A stretch of DNA of 64,000 bases from Suillus spraguei. Its lineage: Eukaryota; Basidiomycota; Agaricomycetes; Boletales; Suillaceae. The position numbers were made by a program, and so were the translations under genes. The notes under the pieces are model-generated. The model made no database searches and had not been told where the DNA came from. It saw only the letters and a list, made by a program, of their open reading frames with translations. Below are positions 1 through 12,206 of the stretch, piece by piece; positions within the stretch are counted from its first letter, which is position 1, and every line of letters begins with the position of its first letter. The DNA lies in contig JABCPU010000174.1 in assembly GCA_016800925.1 (NCBI GenBank), forward strand, positions 62,001 through 126,000, written 5' to 3'.

Positions 1-1
1 T

Positions 2-2078
2 CAGCAATGGACATCGAAATATGAAGAGGCCGACACAAAAGCGAAGTCGTTTCAGACTGCACTGTCAACAGCCGAGGCTGAACTATCACGCCGCGATGAG
101 CTTCTTTTAGCAAAGGCGGATGTAGAGAAGCGACTGGACGAGGCCGTTGCTAAGGCCGCGGAGAAGGAAGCGATGATCCAAAAGCTTTCAGACGAGCTCG
201 TTGCACAGACAGAGAAGTTGCAATTCCAGGAGAAAGCCTTCGCCCATGCCCCCTCACGTTCTGTCGAGGATGGGTCCGTTATACTGACTCTCAAGAATGA
301 AGTCAGCAGCCTACGGGAGCAGCTAAACCGAGCTAATGCCTACAACGCCCTCACAAGGAATGCTCGAGTCGAAGCTCCTGTATCACCCACCTTTGCCCCA
401 GCGTTACGTATGCCTGATTCTGGTAGTCTTTCCAACGGCACAGCCCTCGTCCCGCCCTCGAGCACTCGTCACCAACGAAGACACAGTTCTGCAGGTGTTG
501 TTCAACTCAGCCCAGCTGAAACCCGCGCGTCCGTTGATGAACTCATGCTCGATGTCAAGAAGAATCAAGCTCTCACCCATCGCGCAGTGTCCGTCGCATA
601 CAATGGTGAAGACAATGTTCTTCGCATGCGCAACAGCGGCCTGGCAGATGTTCGCTCGTATGATGACCTCGCTGAGGAGAAGATCAAACTTATGCAGGAC
701 ACCAAGCGACTGGACGAGGATGTTCTTGTTGGTCTCATTAGAGGCCTGAAGATTCCAGCACCAAGTCTCACTAATCCGTCGGCTGTGAAGGAGATCCTTT
801 TCCCGGCGAATCTCATCAGTCTTGTCACCAATGAAATGTGGAAATATGGCTTGATACCAGAGAGCGAGCGGTTTTTGGCAAACATTATGGAGTCCATTCA
901 AGCCCATGTGATGGTAAGGTCGCTGTCTACCATCGCGTGTTTCATTTGCTGACACGTTGGACCCTAAAGTCCTTCAGCGGTGAAGAATCCATTATACCCG
1001 GGATTTACTGGCTTTCCAATGTCCACGAGATGCTATCGTTCATCTACGTGGCTGAGAGCGACATGCTACAGGGTATTGGCCCTGGAGAAGAGCATGCTGT
1101 TCGAGAGTTTGACTGGAATGATTACGAACGGCTTGTCACGGTCGTCAAGCACGACCTTGGCAGCTTGGAGTATAACATATACCACACGTGGATGCTAGAG
1201 ACGAAGAAGCGTCTTACAAAGATGGTCGTACCTGCTTTGATAGAGAGCCAGTCTCTGCCAGGATTCACGACTAGCGATGGCGGTGGTCGGTTGTTCAATC
1301 GTCTCCTGAATACAAACAGCCAGCCAGCGTACAGCATGGACGATATCCTAAACCTTCTGAACATGGTTTGGAAGAGTCTGAAGAGCTATTACATGGAAGA
1401 TTCAGTGGTGCAACAAGTCATGGCTGAACTTCTTAAGTTGATCGGCGTTACGAGCTTTAATGACCTTTTAATGAGAAGGAACTTCTCCTCTTGGAAACGA
1501 GGTGTGTCCCTATCCATCGCATAACGTTGCTTCATTGACATAAAGTTAAGCCATGCAAATTCAGTATAATATCACACGTATAGAAGAGTGGTGCAAGTCT
1601 CACGACATGCCCGAGGGGACGCTGCAGTTAGAACACTTGATGCAGGCCATAAAGCTCCTGCAACTGAAGAAGGTGCGTCTGACTCTCATTATGTCAAACA
1701 TTGATTGACACTCGTGGAACAGGCAACGCCCGCAGATATAGAGATCATCTACGATGTTTGCTGGATGCTTAGTCCAATGCAAATACAGCGAATGTGTACG
1801 AACTACTACGTGGCAGAATATGAGGTATGACATACGCGTTCTGTAATCATTTTCTTCGCTGACTCCTCCAGAACCCCATTTCTCCTGAGATTCTACGTGT
1901 AGTAGCTTCGCGAGTTCAGGCAAATGATCGGAACGACCATTTACTATTGTCTCCCGAGTCGGAAGAAGTCGGTCCATTTGAACCTCCCTGGCCTCGCGAG
2001 GTGTCTGGCTTAGAGACATACGTTCCAGCATACCTCAATGTGTCTCATCTACGTAGATTGGCTGCATTAGTAGCTTGA
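2..2078 (+). CDS. Class V myosin, C-terminal part: coiled coil and DIL cargo-binding domain (5' end outside window)
   Basis: Actin-based motor of the myosin V family; its globular tail binds vesicle and organelle cargo adaptors. The reading frame is open from base 2 and spliced by four short introns that I place at 914-969, 1502-1550, 1673-1722 and 1825-1871; all are GT-AG, 47-56 bp, and restore frame. The first exon encodes a charged heptad-rich coiled coil, followed by the tail. Landmarks are IIPGIYWLSNVHEMLSF, DDILNLLNMVWKSLKSYY, ELLKLIGVTSFNDLLMRRNF, ITRIEEWCKSHDMPEG and IIYDVCWMLSPMQIQ, the familiar DIL-domain blocks of fungal Myo2/Myo5-type proteins. The stop is TGA at 2076-2078. No lesions are seen, unlike everything to its right, so it is probably a functional host gene. 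The motor head and neck lie left of the window. Family identification is from recognised motifs; exon joins are inferred. Confidence 0.9.
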
Positions 2079-3317
2079 TGTTTCACCTGCTCTTGACCCC
2101 GACATTCCTTAATATACCTTACGTTACCCATCGATATAGCACTGTAGCTACTTCAGGACCTTGTTAACTCAGTTTACAACGCTAGTGGAACACATCAGAA
2201 CGATATGGCTTGGTCTGTCACTTTCAATTCTTCCAGCCTCGCTGAAAGCCCATTGATGAACACTCCTTGGCTCTTCCAATGCGACTTGAAAGCTGAAGGC
2301 TATCATTTTCCTGATGGAAGGCTGTCACGTCGACGGCAGCGCTGATGGGCGGAACGATAATTGGAAGAGAGTATGAACGACAAGGTGGTAAGATAAGACA
2401 CAGACCTATATCGTGATATAGGAATGAGCACCGAGAAGCCGAAATACTAAACAAATAATGCAGTGAGTACGCCGAGCGCGTCTATCATAATCAGTGAATT
2501 CATGAGCTCATAATTCTGCTTCTGCCAAATATAGTTATTTATGTGCCAATAAATTTGACTTGCTAATACAAATGTATGGATGAATGTAAATCTACACTCC
2601 AATGAGAAATTGGTGGCGACATTGCGGGATTGCAACCTCACCGCCAGCAAGGGATGATAGTATAATTGGGTCCAAGTTGTCAATCATGCTCATCCACTGT
2701 AATTTAAATTTTCAATAATAAACCTATTTGTGGCTTTATGATGGAAAGTAGCACTAGCCGTGGACATCAAACATATATTACAGCTACTTTCATAACGATA
2801 GGCCAGATTTCATTTTGTTCCCCTCACCACTTTTGTTAAGTTGTGGAGCTGTACAAACAAAAGGATCCCGCCTGTTACGATATTTGGGCGCGCGAAGTAT
2901 CCTAGAATGGCAAGCTCCGAGTCTTGCTCCCTTCATGTTCTTACGAGTCCACCACCCGTTGTGCCTTCGGCACAGGAAGCAAAAGGAGTGTTTCGCACTC
3001 CTTTTGCTCCCTGGCTAAGGCTTCATTTTAATAATTCTGTTTGCCTTCCTGGCCTTGGCTTCATCCTAATAATTATCTTTAATAATGATAAGAGGTCTTG
3101 AAATAAATTATAACTTTGACCAATATTTTGAGAGAAGTAAAAGTACCACATCACCATCTTTGTGACTTTATTGCCCATTTCATCCTCATGTCATTGCATT
3201 TGATTTTGATTTTATTAATGTTATTTACTGCAAACTATTAACTTGAATAAATCTTTTGTGTCAAGTTTTAATAGGGGGCAACAGTATTAAGTTGTCACAC
3301 AACAAAATCATGCAAGT
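2079..3317. other. Intergenic region downstream of the myosin gene
   Basis: No convincing gene. The small open frames have no recognisable content. The stretch is AT-rich between about 3070 and 3300. It holds a hairpin-forming inverted repeat at 2978-3008, and otherwise I see nothing. Confidence 0.5.
2978..3008. repeat. 13-bp perfect inverted repeat with 5-nt loop
   Basis: AGCAAAAGGAGTG is followed by TTTCG and then its exact reverse complement. It lies about 900 bp after the myosin stop in sequence with no gene. It could be an RNA hairpin or a relic of a small element; there is no further support. Confidence 0.6.
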
Positions 3318-3513
3318 GTCCCATCTCCCATCTCCTATCTCCTGTTACTGGTCTCCTGTCTCTCATTTCCTCTTACCAGTCTGCCGTCTCCCATCTTGTG
3401 TCTCCCATCTCCCATCTCCTACATCTCCTGTCTCCTGTCTCCCATCTCCCATCTCCCATCTTATGTCTCCCATCTCCTGTCTCCTGTCTCCCATCTCCCG
3501 TCTCCTGTCTCCC

Positions 3514-3570
<57 letters not shown>

Positions 3571-3606
3571 TCTCCCGTCTCCTGTCTCCCATCTCCCATC
3601 TCCCCA
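3318..3606. repeat. Heptanucleotide tandem repeat (TCTCCYR)n
   Basis: About 290 bp of 7-bp units alternating CATCTCC, TGTCTCC and CGTCTCC give a strongly pyrimidine-rich plus strand. The period of 7 leaves all frames open on both strands, so long spurious ORFs appear; none is a gene. It abuts the left edge of KDZ copy 1. Confidence 0.9.
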
Positions 3607-3792
3607 TGAATTGAGTCCCAAACTCTGAGTACCTCAGCACTCGGGCATTTGCCACTCAGCATTTGGGATTTAGGACTCTACATCCGGATCTTGAAATCCA
3701 GTCCTTGAAATCCGGAACAAAATATTCGGGAGTCAAGACAATCATTTGGATAGAATATAATATTTTACATCATGTATGAAATGAAGACCTCT

Positions 3793-4541
3793 CTAATCTA
3801 AACACAGTGAAGAGGACTCCACTCCCCTGCCTCTCTTCAATCTCTGTAGCATGTCAGTGTACATCTTCACTTCTGCCATCTTCTCATGGATACCCTCATC
3901 TTGCTCCTCCATCAATGCTACCAGGCATGCTCAAATCATCTTAAGTCCCATCACTGATGGGCCTGATGAGTCATTTACCTCCTCAGGAAGAACCAAGCCA
4001 TCATCCTCAACGCCATTTTCCATCCAATGCTGGTAGTGAACAACACAGGACCTCATGATCTGACCCCATTGCCATGGTTCATTCGGAATTTCGGTGTGTC
4101 CCATCCACCATGGAGTATCATAGCTGGGAATAATCCGGGATGGATGTCCGGAGCTGCAACATCATGAAACTGACATAGGTGGGATGAAAAGATGTGGTCT
4201 GGAACAGTGTTCCAGGTGAGCATGGGATACAATGTCAGGACATGAGCGATGGGGCTTGGAACAACAGAAATGATGTTCCTTGCAGCTGAGTACTGCAGGA
4301 GTGGAGTAACAAATGTCTGTTGAGAATCTCAGCATTGCCCACCAAAGTCAGCTGGTCACATGATCCGGGCAGAAGAGGGATGGTTGTTAGCAGCCTCCAT
4401 CTGATATTGAGAGATACATGCGCGGATGCGCGATGCAGCCATATTCAAAGTACAAGAAATATCTTGAAGGTTCAGCTTCATGGGTTGCCAGTGATTTCCA
4501 GTATTTGGAGTGCCAGATGTGGATGCAGGAGTTTCAGCATG
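3793..4541 (-). pseudogene. Gene X, copy 1: unknown KDZ-associated protein, damaged
   Basis: This is the counterpart of the intact-looking gene at 57882-58684. The last exon, about 175 codons ending at the stop complementary to 3793-3795, is conserved. It contains the WWMGHTEIPNEPWQWGQ block and a C-terminal charged helix that could form a coiled coil. Two lesions are visible against copy 2: a 1-bp loss just after the start codon (near 4541), and a roughly 55-bp deletion around 4366 that removes the end of exon 1 and the intron donor. I recognise no domain. Its position just downstream of the transposase in both copies makes it part of the transposon rather than a host gene. Confidence 0.6.
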
Positions 4542-4711
4542 GCTAATGCAAGAGTGTGACACTGGCAATGAAACTGACATATGGTGAAGAGGTGATGATA
4601 TGAGTCACTGATGGATGGATTAGAAATTCAAACTCCGACATGGGCTGACCTGGACAATTCCCGGAACTCAATGTTTGGGTGTCCAATATGCGTTTCATCA
4701 GCAAAACAAAT

Positions 4712-7700
4712 TCATTCATGTGCACCATTGATCAATGTGGGCTGCAGGTCTTGAAATGCTGCCTGTGCATCCTGAGCTAGTAAGGAATACATTTGAGACT
4801 GCCTTCTGGCATAGCATGCATGACCCAGAAGTTGTTTCAACAATGGTTCCTGCATCCGGGCACCCCATTTGGTTGCCTTCCACAAGAAAAAGTTGCACGT
4901 CCAATCCATCTCTGATTGCACCAATGATATTTCTTCTATCCATTGATCCTGTAGTGCCTTGGCCCGAAGCCAATGAACTCAGTAAACTTGGGATGGGTCC
5001 TGTCAGCTCACCACGGGATATATCAAGCATGCCCGAACTCACATTCCTCATTCCACAAATTATCTGGACCCTCCATGTCGACTTCCACTGACCAGAACCA
5101 AGCAAGGGACTCATTTTGCTGACCTTGGGCATTTGGATTGCCGACGGCAGTGCTGATTTTGAGCTGCTCGCAAAGCAGGGGTTTGTATTTCTGAAGCTGG
5201 TCTGGCCCCAGCTCAAGTTGTATCATTTGCTTCCTGGTTTTTGTATATATACTGGCATGTAGGAATACTGCCTGCTGCACTGATGTCACCTGGGACCATG
5301 CTCGAGTTTTTAGGGCTTGAGATTTTGCTTGCCTAACTGTTGTTTGGAACAGGATAGCCTTGTTGCACAAGTGAATGCGTAGATTGTGCAGGGCATCATT
5401 GGCCTGCCCTTCACGAAGCGACATCTCCAATGGAATCAGATCCTCTGCCATACAGCGTCTGCAAAGATCAACCCCGAGGTTTGATGGCAATGGAATTATG
5501 GTGAGCTCAGGGGAGTTTGTCCATGCATCAGATGTCTCGGTGAAATCTGCTGGGTCATCATTGAGATCATCAAGAATATCTATGTTCAAGTCGTCAGGAT
5601 CGTCATCTGCATCAAATCCCTCTCTGAGATGCGTAAGAGCAGACCAAGTGAATTCATCTATCTGGCCTTGGAGATGATTGCATTGCCGGGCGATATCTAA
5701 TCTCTGTGTCTCCATCAATCGTCTTCCAATTCTGCAGACCTCGATGAGCAATGCAATTTGAGCCTCTTCAATTGCCAACCCAATGGATATCCATGTTGCC
5801 ACAGATCTGTGAGAGGGTGGTGCATTACAGGCATTACCTGCTTCTAGTAGTCTAAGCTCGATCTCCTTTTTGCTTGGTGCTAAGTGCAAAATTAATTCGG
5901 AGCTCCATGGAGACAAAGAATGTCAACTTACCCTTCTTGATATTGATTTCATATAAATCCATCGCCACAGGATCCCTGATTCTCTTGGACTGAGCGACCA
6001 TCTCGCTGGCTGACCATTGTGTCTTTAAATTGCCAGGTGCAGCTTCATCTAGTCTGTCGAAAGCCTTGCCACTTTCGTGATGCCATTCTTTGCCAGCTTG
6101 TATTTCCGGCAAAAAGTCCTTTTCATGCGGATCATCTTGCAGAAATTAGAATCGTTTATCTGATAATCAAGACATTCCTTTCGGTGCGGGGATGACATTC
6201 CCCAAGCAGCAGGGGAAATCAGGTTGAGACGCGCCCATAGGGTCTCCATGATCTCTCCATCAATCCAGCCAATGCCTTCAATAAAATTCGAAGCATATTG
6301 GACATAGCAACTGTCCTGATGTCCATGCACATGCCACAACCCGATTCCAGGAATGATTGTCAGTTCCAGTACCATGTCAAGGTATCGGCTTCAATCCACC
6401 CGAACCCAAAAGTGCTTGTTGTATTGACAGTTGATGTCATAGAAGGTGACAGCCCTGGTAATGCCTTCCATGTTGTGCTGGGCAGCCTCACAAAGGGCGT
6501 AGTCCATGTTCATTTGTCTGCAAATGATGCATGGTCAACTAGTGAATGTTGAATGGCATGTTTGGCTTGCCTTTCCCCTTTCTGAAAATCAACCATCGAG
6601 TGAGGGACAAAGCACCCATGCCAGGCGCAGGCAACTCCCCTGATTCCTGTGGACTTGAGCTTATGCCGCGCCGCATCTGCTTGATTTAACGCCCAGTGAT
6701 TGTTGCAGCTCGATTTTCCATCATGTCAGCAGCCTCCGCAAGATGCATTTTATACCTGTCCTTTCCGACCATGAATCCAAGCCCATCTGAAAGCCAAACT
6801 TCATTGAGGGGATTAATGGGATGCAGGTGTTCAGCTTTGAAATTTCCGTCCATCACAAATGACCGGGTGTATTTCCAGCTTGGAGTTCTTATCATCGCCG
6901 AGTTCACTTCAGTATTGAAGAGGACCCACTCATCAAGTGATTCATCCTCTGACAAAGATACATTAATCCCAGGCTGAGGACATGCCAGGCAAAATAATGC
7001 AAGATCTCCTGTGTTCGGGATGTCAGGAAGATGGCCATAGCCATGCCATTTCATGGTCTTCAACTGCCTCCACTGTCAGTGACTCTCATGAGCTCTCTGT
7101 ATCGATCCTTGCCACGGCCTGTGTCAACATAATGTCCTTTAGATGAAGCACAAATAGCATTACTGGAACAAGGTGTGGAAACATGCTCGAGGTCATTTGC
7201 CAGAGCTTACTGTAATAGTTCATCGTGGAGGTGCCACATTCAAGGTTGTCCAATAGAAAATCATCCAGAACTCTGAAGGTAAAAATGGTCTTCGGCCTGT
7301 TAAATGATGCAGGGAAAAATCCATGCCGAAACATTTGAATGTCCGGACTCATGGCATTTGGACAATCACAGCATTGAACCTCAAGGCAGTGAACTCTGGA
7401 CTTGTCAACAATGACCATGGTGTTTTCCTTCGGCTGGAAATCAGGTCCCGACACAGACGGAAGATCTTTGGGCTCAAGCTGGTCTTCAGGTTCATCTCCT
7501 TTGAACAAATCCCACCTATCTGTAAGCACTGGACATTGTTTGCCATCATGCCCGAGGTGTATGGTGAGTCCCACATGAGCGAGACAACTCCGCTCAAAGA
7601 ATTGACCATTCCATTGACTGATCCAGTGGAAAGGATTGCAACGATGTTGACTCCTGCAACAGCCCGTGCAATAGAGAGGCTCACCAAGACAATCTTGACA

Positions 7701-8141
7701 TTTGTAGACCCCATCCTTGTTGCAGATGATGCATCTCCTGTCTTCCGGTGGAGCTTCTCGATCCAGGAGGTGATGCAGATATGATTCCTGCCTTGGCAGC
7801 CATTGCCTGAGGTAGTCATTTTGACTCTGCATTTTTTATATTTAGCTATAGTTTGAATGACACTCCAACATTTAACATGAACTTGCCATGGTTTTTGGGA
7901 GTTGCAATGGCTCAAATGAGCCTTGGTCTTGCTCGTAAGTATTGTCAGGAAAGTCATCCCAAGGAGGTGGTGCCTGAACAGGCTGAAGTATTGGTGATTC
8001 TGGGGGAGAGTGAGGCATGGACCTGTAGGCTCATCGTCTTGTGCTTGCAAGTGGGACCTTGACCCAAATCTTTCTACCTTTGCTGCCCCTTGCTTCTACC
8101 CTGTGGGATTTTTGCAATGGGGTGCATCTACCTATCTTCAT
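4712..8141 (-). pseudogene. KDZ transposase with CxC2-like cysteine cluster, copy 1 (inactivated)
   Basis: Transposase of the Kyakuja-Dileera-Zisupton (KDZ) class. The gene model follows copy 2: six exons, with an N-terminal cysteine cluster (CIIC, CQDC, CTGCC and later Cys/His) and the catalytic region with YDINCQY, GIGLWHVHGHQDSC and the IDGEIMETLW block. Lesions against copy 2 are: a TGA stop at the complement of 8031-8033 where copy 2 has CGA; another TGA at the complement of 6391-6393 (copy 2 CGA); a 1-bp loss near 7075 in the MRVARQWR block; and a 1-bp loss near 6090. GRIDGE has become GWIDGE, a further CpG-type change. Conversely, the MNMDYALCEAAQ segment is intact here but frameshifted in copy 2. 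It is not expected to give a full protein. Confidence 0.85.
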
Positions 8142-8378
8142 CTTATTTTCTAATGCTAATTTTGCAAGCAAAGCATCTGCTCAGGTGGAATGAATTTTTA
8201 TTACATTGTGATGTCATACAGTCCTGCCGACTCATTACAAATTTATGTCCATTTATGGCTTCGGGACCAATATAGCTCAATTAAGCTACTGTTAGGCTTT
8301 TGTCAAAGATCAACTTCTGACAATTCGTTCATACTTCCACCTTGCTTATCCTCAGCCCATTCTCCAATTTGATTCACC
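8142..8378. promoter_or_regulatory. Divergent intergenic region between the KDZ transposase and gene Y
   Basis: About 237 bp separates the two divergent start codons. The matching 238-bp gap at 62287-62524 is nearly identical. A shared bidirectional promoter is the natural inference; I cannot define individual elements. Confidence 0.35.
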
Positions 8379-10240
8379 ATGGCAAGGATGGGTCATTCCA
8401 CTCACTCGACTTCTGGCAGAAATAGGGCACATCAACCACAGACACAGAAGCTCACAGAAAACAAAATTTCAGAGTTGAAGAACTACCTTCCTGAGTGGAC
8501 CGCGGCCAAAAGGGGTGAGAAGTGAGGGGTTTTCACTGCAATTGACAGGGCAGTCAGGTTGTTTGCTCCTAAAGTCGACCAAGGACAATGGAAAAAGAGG
8601 AAGCAGGTGATGCGTCTTCGTTGTGTTGAAAAACTACAATTTTAACATCTTATTCTTCCATCAACTCTCAGATGTATAAGACTTGGTTGTTCAACAACAA
8701 GAAAAAGAAGGAAAGGAAGGACATGTTAAAGTATGGGAGGAAATGGACGCCTAGGATGGTGGTCTACCAGCAGAAGCGCAAAGAGGTGCTAAAGAGGATT
8801 GAGGACGAGTCCAGGGCAAAGCCAGGAGATCCCGGAATGTTCAAACATTATCAGGGGGCTGTGAAGAGAGTCATGGCTGAATTGGACGACAACAAGTTGG
8901 AGAAGGTAAAAGAAACAGTGGAAGAATGGTCAAACAGCTTTCCTCCTCTGGAGATACAAGCAGAAGTTGCTCGTAAGAAGGGACCAGCATATATGGAGCA
9001 CTTTTCGAAAGAGATGTGGAGGCAATGCGGGATGAGATTTTTTGTGTTGTCAGCTTGGAAGAATGAACAGGGAGAGGTTCTGTTTGGGATGTAAGTCAAT
9101 TGTTTCCATCATCGCCGATCTTGGATCTCAATATATGTGTGCAGGCATGATGATAATGAGGCATTAGGAGATGGGGACAGCTTTATGAAGATGAAGGACT
9201 GGGAGGACAATGAGCCAGTATGGCAGGAGTATGCCCAGGAACAGTTCGGTGAGTGTTTGAACTTTGGATGCAAGAATGAATTCGTTGATCATCACAATGA
9301 TAGGTGCTGGGGCACAGGAAGGAGGACGACAGGTGAAGGGAGGTCGCAAAAGAGTCAGAAAACCAGCTTTCGAACTCAACACAGATGGGGATGGGATGCC
9401 ATTGCTTCCAGACATCACAGAAACAAAACTTGAGGAGAAGAAGGCCATAGTCAGGGCGTTTCTTACATCACACTACAGTGAGTCTTTCATGGCAACATCC
9501 AAGATGTTGTTGAATGCGTGGACACAGGAATATGTTCCGGGAATGACAAGGCTGTTGTGCCATGGAGTGCCCTTGTACAAAGTCAGGATGACTTTGTGGC
9601 AAGGAAGTATCTTCCGGCAGATATTGACCTGAAGGAGCCTTTGAAGTTGCAAAACTGGGACATGACAGCCTTGCTCAATTTCTGGTATGCTCAGCAGGAA
9701 ACAGGAAAAGATTCAACATTCCTGTTCAAAGCATGGAAGAACAAGGATGGGGACATGGTACCATCTGTGGTATCCAGCAAGTCGCCATCTCATCTGACTC
9801 GTAAAGTGAGAATGCAGAAGAGTAGAACTCTCCAAAGGCCCCGGGATCCATCAACCGAAGCCAAGAGTGATACCGACAGTGACACTCATGACAAGGAGGA
9901 TGACATTGATGATGACTCAGCTGACGGTCGATCCCCGCTGAAGAAACCCAGATGAACAGCACATCCATCTTCAGCACCCAAGGAGACAGAAGTTCCATGT
10001 TCAATGCCGAAGCCTCACCCAGCCAGGCCGGCCAAAACAGGTGCACTTTTGACATCACAGATGGGCGACCTCCTGGCTGGGTTGACTGAGGAAGTGGAAG
10101 AGAGGAACACATTGCCAGAACCAAGGAGCATACAGGGCAAGAAAGCTGTCATTGAACCATCCGCAAGGACCACCCAGAGTAAGTCTCAAAAGCCGGTAGA
10201 GAGTACACTTCGAGTAACCAGGGCAAGGGGAAGGAAATAA
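8379..10240 (+). pseudogene. Gene Y, copy 1: unknown KDZ-linked accessory protein, one or two stop codons
   Basis: A multi-exon gene divergent from the transposase. Exon 1 (ATG 8379-8381) encodes a basic segment ending KVDQGQWKKRKQ. Exon 2 begins MYKTWLFNNKKKKERKD and contains the EHFSKEMWRQCGMR block. Two small exons follow, then an intron starting at the GTGAGT near 9480 that joins SHYR to ICSGNDKAVVPW. The C-terminus is acidic, then basic (TRARGRK at the end). TGA at 8523-8525 corresponds to CGA at 62669-62671 in copy 2. A second in-frame TGA at 9953-9955 is followed by open frame to 10240, so the original protein probably ended there. No catalytic motif is recognised. The basic N-terminus suggests nucleic-acid binding, but that is only inference. 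Confidence 0.6.
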
Positions 10241-10340
10241 TGTACATATACCAAACTGCCCCCATTTGTACCACATTTTCATCCTTTGTCACACTTCTCA
10301 AAACACAGTGTCCCACGTCCCAAATGTTGATTCCCAAGCA

Positions 10341-10720
10341 CCGAGTTCCGGATGAATCCTGATCACCGAGGTCAGGACCCCAGGTATCAATCATTTGTAG
10401 TTGGTATTAGACACTAGGGTTTGTGCATCATCTAAAATCAATTGGAAACGCCATTGTTATACATGAAAAATTCAGTGGTTCACATGATGTAAGTATGTGA
10501 ATGAATATCCAAATATTATGAAACCTGATCACCGAGTTCTGGATGAATCCCAATCACCGAGGTCTGGACCCCGGGAATCAATCATTGGTAGTTGGAATGC
10601 GACAATTGGGTGTGTGCATCATCTAAAATCAATTGGAAATGTCATTGTTATACATGAAAAATTCAGTGGTGAACATGATATAAGTATGTGAATGAATATC
10701 CAAATATTTACATATGGGGT
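10341..10720. repeat. Two direct repeats of about 192 bp
   Basis: The block containing CACCGAGGTC...ATCAATCATT...GTGCATCATCTAAAATCAA...AAAAATTCAGTGG...AATGAATATCC occurs twice, offset by about 192 bp, with a few substitutions. It lies between gene Y and the end of gene Z and may mark the right end of the KDZ unit. Confidence 0.75.
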
Positions 10721-12206
10721 TGATCATCACACTTTTCAATGAGGGTATCTAATACAAGCAGCAATTCAGAGCTCATCTGTTTGGCCCTTTGCAACCTCTG
10801 GAGGTCCATATCAGCTCTTCTGAGTTTGTCAGATGTGTCAGCCCAAGCCACTTGGAATGGTCAGTCGGCCTCAAGGAGTTGATGTACAGTAGGCTCTGGA
10901 AGATTGCCATGACACTGTTGGTAATGGCGCAGGCGATCCAGAATTGATTCAACTTAAAGAAAATCAGCAGAAAGATATATGATGAACAATTAAATACTCA
11001 CATTCTGTTTGATCATATGACCCTAGGGGCATGAACTCCCTAAGCATGGCACGCAGTTCTTCATTGCTGAGTTCCGGTATGGGGGACTGACATTCAGGAG
11101 GTGTTGTATGCACTTGGGAGATCACATCAACAATAAAAATGAGATGGTATGAATGAACTCACCTGGTGTTACGAACTGGGGTGGCGTCACCAGCGGCAGT
11201 GAAAAGACACAGACGGTCTGCTGGGAAGTTCTACAATGTCCAGAAGAGGACAAGGTGAAAGTACAAGGAACACGTTCCGAGTACTATCAAGGGTTTGGCC
11301 TCAAAGACGAGTCTAAGAGGTTCTGAGAGAATAGAGACTAAGGCTAAGGAGTGCTTAGACTTAGAGACAATTCAATGACGACTTAGGTTGGAGACCTAAG
11401 TGAAGGATATTCCAGGTAAAACCCAGTAAGATTAAAGTGAAGTATACAAGCGTAATACAACGTGCTTAAATAGGTCAATACATGCGCACGGACCAAGAGA
11501 GACATGAGAATTGTAAGTGCGTATCCAAAGAAGGAAGGCAACTATAGTACAGATGCATTGAGCATATGAGTCAGAGTCTCGTTACGTAATACACAAGGTG
11601 AAGTAGACAAAGAAAATGAATAGGGGCACATATGATTGTAACACCTGGAATTGCTATTCCTGGGATAGCTGGAGCATCAATCTCAACATCAGAACGTTCC
11701 GGAGCTTCATCACAATCAATAAGATCATCATCAGGCCCTAGGTACAAGTCCAGATCGTTGAACAAAGGCAGTTCCTCAGACTGAGCCAGGTATAAGTGAT
11801 CTGGATGGATTGAATGAACATCCAAAGTTGGATTATCTACATGTGAATTGAGAAACCTACCAGGAATTGCATCCAAGACATCTGGACCACCTGATGACCC
11901 AGAATCATAGTCAATCTCATCGTCCGGCCCAAGGTATACATCATCACATGCATCTAATAAATGTCCGGTCAATTGGAAGATTGACTGAAAGCAACACATA
12001 CCTGATGAAATCCGGGACTCAGTCTCATCATCTGGCCCAAGGTATACATCATCCAGTGCATCTGGTCCATCTCCAGTCAATTGAGAGCTGTACTGAAAAC
12101 AAAACATACCTAATGAAATCCGGGACTCGGTTGAGTAATCCACATCCATTGAGTTGTATTCAGTGACCGGAGGTTCATAAAATCTGACTGCTGGTTGAGA
12201 TCTCAT
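10708..12206 (-). pseudogene. Gene Z: unknown modular acidic protein, split by a solo LTR
   Basis: Starts at the ATG complementary to 12204-12206 and runs leftward to the stop complementary to 10708-10710. Successive small exons encode repeats of a DDVYLGPDDE-type module. After the LTR at 11167-11643, exons encode PELSNEELRAMLREFMPLG and a C-terminal helical segment (DKLRRADMDLQRLQRAKQ). An in-frame TGA interrupts the last exon after HQLLEAD. Introns are short with GT-AG borders. I recognise no family. It is head-to-head with gene W, about 207 bp apart, and sits directly right of the KDZ copy 1 unit, so it may be transposon cargo. Exact exon borders were not all resolved. Confidence 0.45.
11167..11643 (-). 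mobile_element. Solo LTR, family C (477 bp), inside gene Z
   Basis: Starts TGTTACGAACTGGGG and ends GATTGTAACA. It is flanked by the 5-bp target duplication CCTGG (11162-11166 and 11644-11648). It matches, in reverse, the LTRs at 30956-31431 and 39394-39869. No internal element sequence is attached, so it is a solo LTR left by LTR-LTR recombination. Confidence 0.92.

Larger units (their letters stand above)
3607..10720 (-). mobile_element. KDZ-type DNA transposon, copy 1 (decayed)
   Basis: This block is collinear and very similar to 57690-64000. Similarity starts near CCCATGAATT in both copies. It contains gene X and the KDZ transposase on the minus strand and the divergent gene Y on the plus strand. 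The right side ends in an approximately 192-bp direct repeat. I did not find terminal inverted repeats or a target duplication, so the true ends are uncertain; the Z/W gene pair to the right may also belong to the same unit. All three genes carry lesions. Confidence 0.7.

Noticed and set aside
3256..3662. Ser/Pro/Leu-rich and GDGRQETGDRR-type ORFs on both strands
   Set aside because: Direct translation of the heptanucleotide repeat in all frames.
5375..5677. Plus-strand ORFs within the KDZ transposase (also 7323-7784, 61469-61930)
   Set aside because: Antisense shadows of conserved minus-strand exons, with no independent motifs.
7349..8050. 233-codon minus-strand ORF overlapping the KDZ N-terminus
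   Set aside because: An out-of-frame shadow; the cysteine cluster and the spliced frame are in the other frame.
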